Source of the DNA: Lepidonotus clava
Lineage: Eukaryota; Annelida; Polychaeta; Phyllodocida; Polynoidae
Direction: 5' to 3'
DNA: 64,000 nt
NCBI GenBank assembly: GCA_936440205.1
Contig: OW387136.1
Span: 55,355,718 to 55,419,717 of the forward strand
Below are positions 24,801 through 36,800 of the stretch, in pieces. How positions within the stretch are numbered: position 1 is the stretch's first letter; each line of letters starts with the position of its first letter. The notes under the pieces were generated by a model. The model had not been told where the DNA came from. It did not search any database and worked only from the letters and a program-made list of their open reading frames with translations. A program made the position numbers and the translations under genes.

Positions 24801-27800
24801 ACCAAGGGGGCACAAAGCAATAGTGATTGCCCTGGTTTGCTCATACTGTTGAGGCTTTAGCCAGAGACGTAGGTGTGTGCAAACTGGGATAATAACTATT
24901 GCTTAGTGTGCCTCGGTCTGTACTTGATTTATTCTATATAAATTACACAGAAAATGTTGAAAATCTTTAATGACAACATTGGCATTAGATTTATAGAGAA
25001 GCATTATTGCCCTCCGTGGCAATATCATTGATATCATTGTAAATACCATAAGAAATACCATGAATTTCTATGATTACAATGTGATTGTGAATCAAGTTGA
25101 ATCATATGATTTTAACGTCCGGAACAGACTACTCTGATGATGAAAAATAAAAATTCTCAAAAAGGAAAAGACAAATAAGATCTTTTATTAACCGGTTTCT
25201 GAGACGAGAGGGCAGGACAATAGTGGGGGTATAGGGGATGGAATTCTGACGTAGACTATACTCATTATTTATTATACTTTTCTGGAATTGCTAAATAGGC
25301 ATACAGTGACGGCCTCGACTGTGGTAATATTTTTTCTGTATTACCACACTGTGGTAATACAGGAAAGTAGTGCGACCTCATTGTATTGAACCAATGAGAA
25401 CGTCCGTAATTAGGTCACGACCTAATTACGTCGTCACGGCGACGAGTCTCACGGCAACGAGCATCATAACTTACACGTACAATTTTGCTGTGAACTTTGT
25501 AAAAATTAGTGAAACTTGGTAAATATATGTCATTTAACCTTCACAATTCCAGAAAAGTATAATAAATACAAAACCGTACTCGTATACAGATACGGACCTA
25601 CGGATTCCATTTGGTGGAATGATATCGGGACTCGTCCTCCGGACTCGTCCTGATATCATTCCACCAAGTGGAATCCGTAGGTCCGTATCTGTATACTCGT
25701 ACAGTTTTGTATATTTAGTCTCCGCTCATTGCCCCTCACTCTGTCTGTAGGGGTGGGAAATCCTACCATGTACTCTCTCCGCTCATTGCCCCTCACTCTG
25801 TAGGAGTGGGAAATCCTACCATGTACACTTCCTTCACTCATCGCCTCTCACTCTGTCTGCAGGAGCTGGAGGCGCTGGTGGCCCACAAGGAGCAGCTCAA
25901 CCTGCGGAAGAAGGAGCTGCTGCACAAGAAGTGGAGCGAGTCGGTGTACGAGCCCATCCGGCGACAGATCGACCAGCAGATGCACGGCCCGGCCTATCCC
26001 AACCTGGTGAGCCGAAAGAGGCAGCAGCACAAGGAGTACCTTGAGCACGTCAATCGCAAGGTGAGGCATACTGGTTGTAGGATTACACTTTTTCAGGGGT
26101 CTTCTATGTAAATTGTGTATATCTATGTAATCATGTAATATGGGAGCATATTTGGGAAAAGGTACCTATTGACACCTTGTGGCCACTAGTTTTGGAGGTT
26201 TGTTCATATCATGAAATAATTATGTAACATGCAGCTAAAAGTTTTGTTTTATAATGTTTCTGAAGTCCCAGGGATTCTTCTACTCTTTGTTTTATTGTTC
26301 TACAATATTTAGTTCCTTCACAATCTTACTACAATATAGGCCATTATGCTCAATTTGGGCCAAATCTGGCAGCATCTGGCAGAAATTGACTCTTTATTAC
26401 ATTAATCATTAAATATATGGGAAAACATATTTTTCAAGTTATTTTGTTCAATAATTTGACTTACATGAAATTTTCTAAAGATTCTCATGACATTTACTAA
26501 AAAATCAAAATTTTCATAAGCAATGCATCATGGGAATATCAAAATGGAACGTTTTTAGTAAAATTTCTGTACATAATTTAGGTTAGCGAGTTACCATGGT
26601 TACAGTAAAAAGAATATGAAAAATGAAAACATTTTTGTACAGGTAGTGTAGAAAATATATTTATCTTCTCAAAACTGAAAACAGTGAGTGGAACAAGCAC
26701 TCCTGTCAATAATTATGGCACTTTTAATATTCTCAGAAATAAAAAAACTTAATCTCTTTATAAACATAAGAAACTTTAAGTCGCCATAACATGGAAGTAA
26801 CAACAGCAATTGGGAATAGGAGGTTCTCAATGTACAAGTGGTGGGGAGGTTCATACATATTTATCTCAGGTTCTATCAGGAATATTTTAAAATGGTTTGC
26901 AGCATTTGAAAGAGTAGGTTCTCTACAATAAGAATAATGCTGACACATTTCCCCATGTTTCATGTGATTTTGTGACCTCATTAATTGGCAAAAGGTACCT
27001 TTTCCCAGATACGCTCCCGTATGTGCATGCATTGACAGTCTTTGAATTTAATCCTGTATTCACCAAAAATACTAAACAAATCCAGCTTTCAAAATGAATA
27101 GTGAGGAAATCTTTGAAAAAGAGAAAATAGGATATGCTTTAGGGGAGATTTTCAAAATATGGTTACCCCACTTCAAGAGTTATTGTATGAACACTGCATG
27201 TAGTCACTGAACCCTTCTGGGCATGTTTAAGGCATGACACACTCTCCGGGATATGCTGTCCGGGACACGCTGTCTGGGACACACTGTCCGGGACACACTG
27301 TCTGGGACACACTGTCTGAGACAAGCTGTCCAAGACATGTTACACTACATGTAATCACTGGGCCTGCTTACGCATGTGTAAGGTATGACTCACTGTCTTG
27401 GACATTCTGTCCCTCACAAGTTGTCCAGGACACACCATCCATTCATTCACCACACACGTTCTCTTTCCATGCTACAGGGGCATGTATTCCTGGACACCAT
27501 CGCCCCAGACGAGTACTACGCCATGTCCATTCACCCCACCCGCCCCTCGGCCATTGTCGTAAGTTTAACCAACCAGTGCTAACCCAAACATGGGACTTCC
27601 ATGCCACATTTTCCTTCTTTTACCAGCATTCAATCGATGTAGTATGTTACTCTGATTGAACATTTTAGCAAATGAAATTACTCAAATCCAGTTACTATTA
27701 TTCTCGTGCAGAGTACTGTGCTAAAAAAGATTCTTTGCATTTCCTCAAAATATGTATGCCATTACTGACACTGAAAATGACTACTTCTTTCTTCTTATGT

Positions 27801-30800
27801 AAGGAAGAAATATAGTATTGGTAGAAAAGAAGGAAAATGAAGCATGATTATCAATAAGATATACCTTCATAGTACTGCATGAATCTTTAAATTAAAATGT
27901 TATATATTTTCACAATATCACCATGGTACACGTATAACAATGTCCGTCAACATTCATCTTTGATATTTTTCCACTTTTGTAGCCGTTGGCAATGGCCAAG
28001 AACAAATCATAATTAGGTGATGCATTGTCATGTTATTGTTACGTATGGCTACAATTTTTGTATCACCTAGTGCCACTGTGCCTTAGGAATTGTCCCACAG
28101 GGCTAGTTCTCCATAAGGACAATTTATACATACTGCATGTGATGCAGATAATTTTGTATTTGTTCAATTTTCTCAGAGAATATGGACCATACATCCTGTA
28201 TGATATTATGCAATTGAAAGAGAATTGTAAAATCTTTCTTGTGGTATACAACATGTCTATATTCAATTCCAACTGCCAAAAGGGGGATGGGGTGGTCCAA
28301 TGGTTAGTGTACTGGCATTGCCAGGACTCGAACCCATGTGCTGACTGTTAGATCACCTCACCTTGCTGTCATTTCGACCCCCATAGATTCAATCACAGTA
28401 TTTTGTACATGCCAAAAACTGTGAGTTGGTCTGATATAGCTGAAAAATTGCTAAATGGACAATAAACTCCAACAATAATCATCATTATCCAACTGCCAAA
28501 TTTTTAAAACTGCATTAAAATCAGCGTGTGGAATATACCTGACTTACCTGTTTTAGGCGGAGACGGGACCACTGCGGGACCCATTACTGGCGCAGGCCCG
28601 GGAACGGGCTGAGGAGGACCGGGTCATCTACCAGTGTGGGACCGGGTCAGCCCTGACAGACCGGGAGCTGCAGGCCCTGAGACTTCCCCGCCTGCCCCTC
28701 GTACCCCTCGGCCGACATGGCACTGAGTGCCACACCTGGCTCGAGATGCCCATGGGCGACATTGAAAGCCCCGTCCGCATGGCCAGCAGGTGAGGGTTTA
28801 TACCATGCAACTCTTTTGTTGACCTGTGCAGTTTGTACAATAGCCCAGCAGACAGGGTACTGATGTGTGATTTTCACTTAGTGTGTTAGTGTCTTTGAAA
28901 AAAATGTTGATTTGGTAATCAAAACAAGGAATTAGATTATTTTTTTTCATGGTCACAAAAAATCAATTCAGAAATTTGTACTTTAATAAGCAACTCCTTT
29001 GAACCTTGCTTTCCATGACAGATATCACTTAGCTATTGATATTCAAAAGGGTCAACTTTCTTGTTTACACTTACGGATGGAAATATTTTTAATTTGGTTA
29101 TCTGTGATCAAAATATATGTACGTCTTGCTATCCTGTAAATGATCTTCAAGGTTTAAAACATCACGGTACCCTGTTATGTAGGTCTAAAACACTTTGAGC
29201 ATTTGTGATTATATGAACACCACTGATATAACTGATAATTGACCAAACCTCTTTCTAAAAGGATTATTTTCATATGAGTAGCACACATTGTTTGCAGATA
29301 GTGTGTCAAAACATACTCTTTTAAAATTTGTAACATGTTTTGTTCTTAATTTTGTTGACTTTTTCTGTAAACCATATTCAAGGTTTGATATTAATAATTT
29401 TCTTTAAAAACTCTGAATTTGTATTAACATCCATTCATCATGAGGAGTTTGAATTCCATGTACATGGGCATGTCTTTACATTTTGACAATGTAAATATTT
29501 CTCAAAATATTTTTGGATGTAAATTATGGATTTGAGAAGTAGTAATGGCCATGGGATTGACTGAAGGTGACTAAATTTGTGATGCTGTCTTCTTTTCTTC
29601 AGTAACCATGACCGAGTTGGTATCTTTGACTATTTTGATGTTTGACTTGATTGCAAATCTCATTGCATGCCTCACCATACATACTCACCAATACTCACTA
29701 TATATGTCAGAATGCAGCACTCACACGCACAGTAACACACTAATCAGTCTACGTGAAAACACACTGTTTAAAATGCCTTTTTCTTTTATATCAGTAATGT
29801 ATTTCCTAAAAACTGCTTTTTTTTCAAACTGCATTTTCCCCGAATGATAGTGTACCATGTCTGTCTGCATGTTTACCATGTAAAAATCATACGATGTGGA
29901 ATATGGCAAGATGAAATATTGGTACATAGAACTGTACCAGAAAACAGGTGAAACCTCTTGATAGTGTTATACAACTTGATATTGTTTTACAGCTTATAGC
30001 CCTAGAAAAGACTCCACAATGTTTTGGAGATCCATGTGGGTAAAAAAATACTCCACTCATCAACAAGAAAGTCCATTTGAAAATGGTTAGAAGCCATACT
30101 TTCAATCAACCCCCTGTTCCCATGTGACATTTATATGTGGCTATGCCCACCCTGTTGTGTCCTGTGTCTCATTTGAAATATGTGTTAGTGATCATGAAAG
30201 TTGCTGATGCACAGTCTGAAAGAGAGGGTTGTCTGAAGGTGGCAGTATACATAACAAGCTGCTTCAAAGTAAAAAGCAGTGTAAGATTTATCATTTTTTA
30301 AATGGTTAAATAGTTGCAGTGGCTAACCTAGCATTAATTCCTGTCTCTGGATATCCCATGAGATGTTCCAAAAAAGTGCTAGAAACTTGGTCGAAATTGT
30401 AAATTGGGCTTCGCTTTGCAATCTCTTGAACCTGAGTTAAGGATAGGCAACACCTCTCAGAGCCCGATTCGTAGTCCCCAATTTAAAGGGGTACTATTGT
30501 TTAATGCCTATATTATCATACATGATTCTTATATCAATGAATAGCCTTTTGATAACCCTACCTAATCATATAAATCATATGACTATACATTGATGCATAC
30601 TTCTGCAGGTTTGGCAGAATTGAAGAATTTCATTTTTAACTTTTATTTTTTGAACAAGGATATCTTGCTTACAACTAGGCATAAATGCATGAAATTTTCA
30701 GAGCCAATAGATAACATTCATTTGGAGGGAAGGGTGTTTTTTATTTAGTCCCTAGTTTTTGTTTTATTAAATGTAGAAATTAATATATGAAAAAATGACT

Positions 30801-33800
30801 GAAAGTTTCCCTTTTTTGACATAAACCAAAAACTAGGACCTAAATCAAAAATCTGAGACAGGCTTCCCCAAAGAAGAATGTTATTGACATGTGTTTCAAA
30901 TTTCAAGCAAATCCTTCGAATAGTAACCGAGAAATCTTTGTTCAAAAAATAAAAGTGAAAAAATTAGTTTTTTGCTCATAATTCTGTGAATTCGAAACAT
31001 TCATACTAAATCTTATATCATAAGATTAAGAAAAATAAGGGCTTTTATTTGATATATAATTTATTATTCTAGTGTCCATAGATAGAGAGCAAACCTCATT
31101 TTACCATATGACGCGTTGAGAGGTGTTGTCTATCCTTAACACTGTACTCCTAAGGATTGTAGTGCAGGGAACGCCCTTGTAGATTTCCTTGCATGGCAAC
31201 AGATAGCTCTCAGGCTATATATTTGTAAATCAGGAAGCCCATGCAAGTCTATAAAGATTTAAAATTGATTGAATTAAATCTAAGGCCTTCAAAAGGTAAA
31301 ACATATTCCAGTTTTCTAGCAAGAAGTGTTAAAAACTTCCTAAATAGAAATCAATTTGAAAACTAAAATTGTTTGTTATGAGATACGAAATGCCACCTGC
31401 AACCATTTATTTGTATCCTTAAATATATGTCTGAATTGTTTTCCCTATTGAGTGGCCAAGAACTTTGGTGAATGTTGTTCTTAAAATGGGCTTAAATTGA
31501 TTTCCAACAAAAGCTTGAGCACTCTGTTAAAGGGTAGCAGCTATGTTAGTGCTGGCAGCTTGTTTACTTTGCCTTGCTTCGACAGAATAAAAATCGTGCG
31601 GAGAATACAGCTCAAGCAACAGCAGAAGCAGCCAGGGGAGAAGGCTGAGACAATGTGAGCGCTCTAACAACCCCATCAATGTACATAGCTTCTTCCTTGG
31701 TAGAGAGGTGATACTAGAAATGGGAAGGCTTAGGTGACATGAGCTTTCTAACCTCTCCTTTTGTGTATATAAATAATCACTGGTTAGAGACGTAGTACAG
31801 GGGAGAAGGCTGAGGCCACATGAGTGTTCTGCCCTCCTGTGTACATACCTTACCACTGGTTAGAGACGTAGTACGGGGGAGGAGAAGGCTGAGGCCACAT
31901 GAGTGTTCTGCCCTCCCCTCCTGTGTACATACCTTATCACTGGTTAGAGACGTAGTACGGGGGAGGAGAAGGCTGAGGCCACATGAGTGTTCTGTCCTCC
32001 TGTGTACATACCTTATCACTGGTTAGAGACGTAGTACAGGGGAGGAGAAGGCTGAGGCCACATGAATGTTCTGCCCTCCCCTCCTGTGTACATACCTTAC
32101 CACTGGTTAGAGACATAGTACAGGGGAGGAGAAGGCTGAGGCCACATGAGTGTTCTGCCCTCCCCTCCTGTGTACATACCTTACCTCTGGTTAGAGACGT
32201 AGTACGGGGGAGGAGAAGGCTGAGGCCACATGAGTGTTCTGTCCTCCCCTCCTGTGTACATACTTTATCACTGGTTAGAGACGTAGTACAGGGGAGAAGG
32301 CTGAGGCTACATGAGTGTTCTGCCCTCCTGTGTACATACCTTATCACTGGTTAGAGACGTAGTACAGGGGAGGAGAAGGCTGAGGCCACATGAGTGTTCT
32401 GCTCTCCCCTCCTGTGTACATACCTTACCACTGGTTAGAGACTTAGTACGGGGGAGGAGAAGGCTGAGGCTATGTGAGTGTTCTGCCCTCCCCTCCTGTG
32501 TACATACCTTACCACTGGTTAGAGACGTAGTACGGGGGAGGAGAAGGCTGAGGTCACATGAGTGTTCTGCCCTCCCCTCCTGTGTACACATCTCATCACT
32601 GGTTAGAGATGTAGTACGGGGGAGGAGAAGGCTGAGGCCACATGAGAGTTCTGCCCTCCCCTCCTGTGTACACATCTCATCACTGGTTAGAGATGTAGTA
32701 CGGGGGAGGAGAAGGCTAAGGCCACATGAGAGTTCTGCCCTTCCCTCCTGTGTACATACCTTAACACTGGTTAGAGACGTAGAACAGGGGAGGAGAAGGC
32801 TGAGGCCACATGAGTGTTCTGCCCTCCTGTGTACATACCTTACCACTGGTTAGAGACGTAGTACAGGGGAGGAGAAGGCTGAGGCCACATGAGTGTCCTG
32901 CCCTCCCCTCCTGTGTACATACCTTACCACTGGTTAGAGACGTAGTACGGGGGAGGAGAAGGCTGAGGCCACATGAGTGTTCTGCCCTCCTGTGTACATA
33001 CCTTACCACTGGTTAGAGACGTAGTACGGGGGAGGAGAAGGCTGAGGCCACATGAGTGTTCTGCCCTCCCCTCCTGTGTACATACCTTATCACTGGTTAG
33101 AGACGTAGTACGGGGGAGGAGAAGGCTGAGGCCACATGAGTGTTCTGCCCTCCTGTGTACATACCTTACCACTGGTTAGAGACGTAGTATGGGGGAGGAG
33201 AAGGCTGACGCCACATGAGTGTCCTGCCCTCCCCTCCTGTGTACATACCTTGTCACTGGTTAGAGATGTAGTACGGGGGAGGAGAAGGCTAAGGCCACAT
33301 GAGTGTTCTGCCCTCCCCTCCTGTGTACATACCTTAACACTGGTTAGAGACGTAGTACAGGGGAGGAGAAGGCTGAGGCCACATGAGTGTCCTGCCCTCC
33401 CCTCCTGTGTACATACCTTAACACTGGTTAGAGACGTAGTACAGGGGAGGAGAAGGCTGAGGCCACATGAGTGTCCTGCCCTCCCCTCCTGTGTACATAC
33501 CTTAACACTGGTTAGAGACGTAGAACAGGGGAGGAGAAGGCTGAGGCCACATGAGTGTTCTGCCCTCCTGTGTACATACCTTACCACAGGTTAGAGACTT
33601 AGTACGGGGGAGGAGAAGGCTGAGGCTATGTGAGTGTTCTGCCCTCCTATGTACATACCTTATCACTGGTTAGAGACGTAGTACGGGGGAGGAGAAGGCT
33701 GAGGCCACATGAGTGTTCTGCCCTCCCCTCCTGTGTACATACCTTATCACTGGTTAGAGATGTAGAACAGGGGAGGAGAAGGCTGAGGCCACAAGTGTTC

Positions 33801-36800
33801 TGCCCTCCCCTCCTGTGTACATACCTTACCACTGGTTAGAGACGTAGTACTGGGGAGGAGAAGGCTGAGGCCACAAGTGTTCTGCCCTCCCCTCCTGTGT
33901 ACATACCTTACCACTGGTTAGAGACGTAGTACGGGGGAGGAGAACGCTGAGGTCACATGAGTATTCTGCCCTCCCCTCCTGTGTACAAACCTTACCTCTG
34001 GTTAGAGACGTAGTACGGGGGAGGAGAAGGCTGAGGCCACATGAGTGTTCTGTCCTCCCCTCCTGTGTACATACTTTATCACTGGTTAGAGATCCCAGGT
34101 TAGACTTAGTTAGTAAAGTGGTAGAGGTGGTTGTGGTTCAAGGTGTTTTGTGTAAGCAAATGTACATAATGCTTTGTTGTCTCTTTTGTTTAATGGCAAT
34201 TTTCAATGCTTAAAGGTGCATATTGTTTTTGTCAATCAACACTACCAAATTATACTATCAAAAGCATAGTGATTTTCTTGGTAGATACACTATTTTAGAA
34301 AGTAAATGCTTATCAGTCAATTAATTTTGATATTTTCAACTGCCTCATTGCCTGATCTCTGGCAAATCTAACTAAAAGTTTGGTATAATCGATATTTTGG
34401 CTCCAGGAAATATGCCTTGAACCAAATAGTTAACAGTGTATATAGAAAAAGAAAAAACCCTAATCCATCCCTGCCTCTGAGAACTGTGAGAAGTAGTCTT
34501 ATAAAGCACTGATCCTGACATCTGGTGATGAGATGGGTAACTGCAAAGCCAGGATCCTTGCTCAGCCAGACCTGTGTCAGCTCTCTGAACACCTTTCCCA
34601 CTACTGATAAACGTTAAAGTTATGTACATTTATTCAAGTGCAGATTTTATACTACAGTGACACCTATTAGTCCAATATCCAACAGAACAGATTAATGATA
34701 AGTTAAATCTCAGATAAACAGTTAAATAGATTTGGCTTATGGCTCTTATCATGTAACCTTCTCTAAGTTTGTTATAGCTATCATTATCATGGTACTTGAA
34801 AAATGTAGGAAAGCAAAACAAGAACTTAAGAAAACAGAAATAGATGGAGACTCTCGAGACTACCATCCATGTAATATATATGTATAGAAATGTCTTTTAC
34901 ACTTTATTGTTTAGCTTTGGCTTCCCAAACTTGCTAGAATTGTAAACTAATTATCCTAAGATGTTTTAATTGGCCATGAGATTTGCTTACAGACATATAC
35001 CTTGTTTGTTAATGTCTCGTCCCTTATGCGCTTTGTGCTTTTACTAAATTTCTCGCTAGCAAGTTCTACATTGTATATGTGATCTGTATATTATGTAATA
35101 TTACATGCACACAATTTATACATACCATCATATATTGTATATCAAATCACCATCCCACCTTGTCTATCATATATGCACTCACCCACCAACATGTAATTCA
35201 CTTTGCTGCCACCAGGTGCCTCTTGGGCTGTTCCAGGCCATATAAGGTAACTCTATAACACTCAGGTACTTCAGTAGTCATAACTTAGCAACCTTAGTAT
35301 AGTGAAGTTTTAGTATACTGGTCCACAGCCTGGGGCTCTAGCTGCTTCAGGATATCTTATACTTAATACTCTACTTGTTTGTTGGATGTTCAATGTTCTT
35401 GGGCATAGAACTCTACTTGGTGGATTGAAGTTTTATGGTCTTAGACATAAAACTCTACTGGCTGGTGAATGTTCTATATTCTTATAAATAGAACTTTACT
35501 GGTTTGGAGGATGTTCTATAGTCTTTGACATAGAACTCTAGTCATTTCAGGGATGTTCTATAGTCATAGACATAATACTCTGCTGGTTGGATGGACATTC
35601 TATAGTCTTAGACGTAGAACCCTACTGGTAAGGTAGACGTTCTATAGTCTTAAGACAGAACTCTACTGGTTTGGTAGACGTTCTATAGTCTTAAGACATA
35701 GAACTCTACTGGTGGGGCAGGTGTTCTACAGTCTTATAGTACTCTGCTGGTTTGGATGATACGCTATATGTGTGTAATCTGTCTGACACTTTACTGTACT
35801 TGTTAAGTTGATTTATGGGGTTTAAGGTATATTCTCCGTGGTGGTGGTGGATGTCAGATCTGTGGTTAAGTTGAATCTATTTGTTACCATGTATTCCTTT
35901 TCAGTTTTATAGTTTACGGCACAACATGACTTGTGCTTCTGCCTCCTGGTCATGTCAGTAGGTTGTGTTAGAGAGAAGATACTAGTGTATCTGCCCCGCG
36001 ATTGTATAATAGGATAATATTTTGAGCCTGTTTACATATTTCCACTACTTCATCATAGTTAAAGACAACGGCTCTAGTAATGTTCTGAAATTGAACCGAC
36101 AAGGCATTGGGATAAATAAGCGACAAAGACGCACAACATCTGCATTTTTAAAATTTAAAGGGGACCCCTTCATCCAGAGCCCCTGATAAGGCCTGATTCA
36201 GATATATTACATGTACAAGTTGAGATATTTGGAGCAGGTTGAATACCCTCTGAAAGATTAATAAAAGAAAGAAAAAAACTTATACCACAATGTACTATCC
36301 TTCTTCAAACTACTATCAAAAAAGGTTTTACCAACCGCCACATATTTCAGAATATAAAAGCTCACATAGAAATGTATATCGCTTCTTACTTTTCATAAAG
36401 CTGTAGTCCATTGTGTTGTCATTTATTTATCTCAGTGAATTCCCCTGATGTACAAAGAGTTATTTACCTCACTTTCTAACCTTATCCTGATTATAATAAC
36501 CAAATCAGACACAATAAATACATTAGGCCATCACAGAACACCAGTTACAATGGCCTCTATAAGCGGCATTTATTGACTCATTGCCTTTTTCTGTTTTTGC
36601 GTCCTGCTTTAGTAAGGGGAAAGAGCTACGCACTTTAAGATATATTTTCTTTTAATGGTTTCTAAACAAACATTCGCGGGGTCCTTCCATTAAGTATGTA
36701 CGTATCGAGGGGGGGAGGGGGGTCTGAGATTTCTGAAATGTGTGTACGTTCCAGTACAAATCCAATGTGAAATAAATGCGAAATAAATGCGAAATACAAA

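Noticed and set aside
26733-27032. A 99-codon minus-strand ORF inside the 877-bp inverted-repeat element
   Set aside because: No transposase motif, no homology recognised, AT-rich codon use.
31777-33839. Long ORFs (up to 180 codons) on both strands with repeated CTQEGRAEHSCGLSLLLP or SCVHTLPLVRDVV motifs
   Set aside because: They are translations of the 84-bp minisatellite, whose period is a multiple of three. No start context, splice signal or homology.
31610-34092. Possible CRISPR-like array
   Set aside because: The repeated unit is contiguous without unique spacers and lies in an animal intron; it is a minisatellite.
35215-35245. Exon-like block in the last FAM228 intron
   Set aside because: Its 31 bases would break the frame that joins 28789 to 37608 with continuous family homology.
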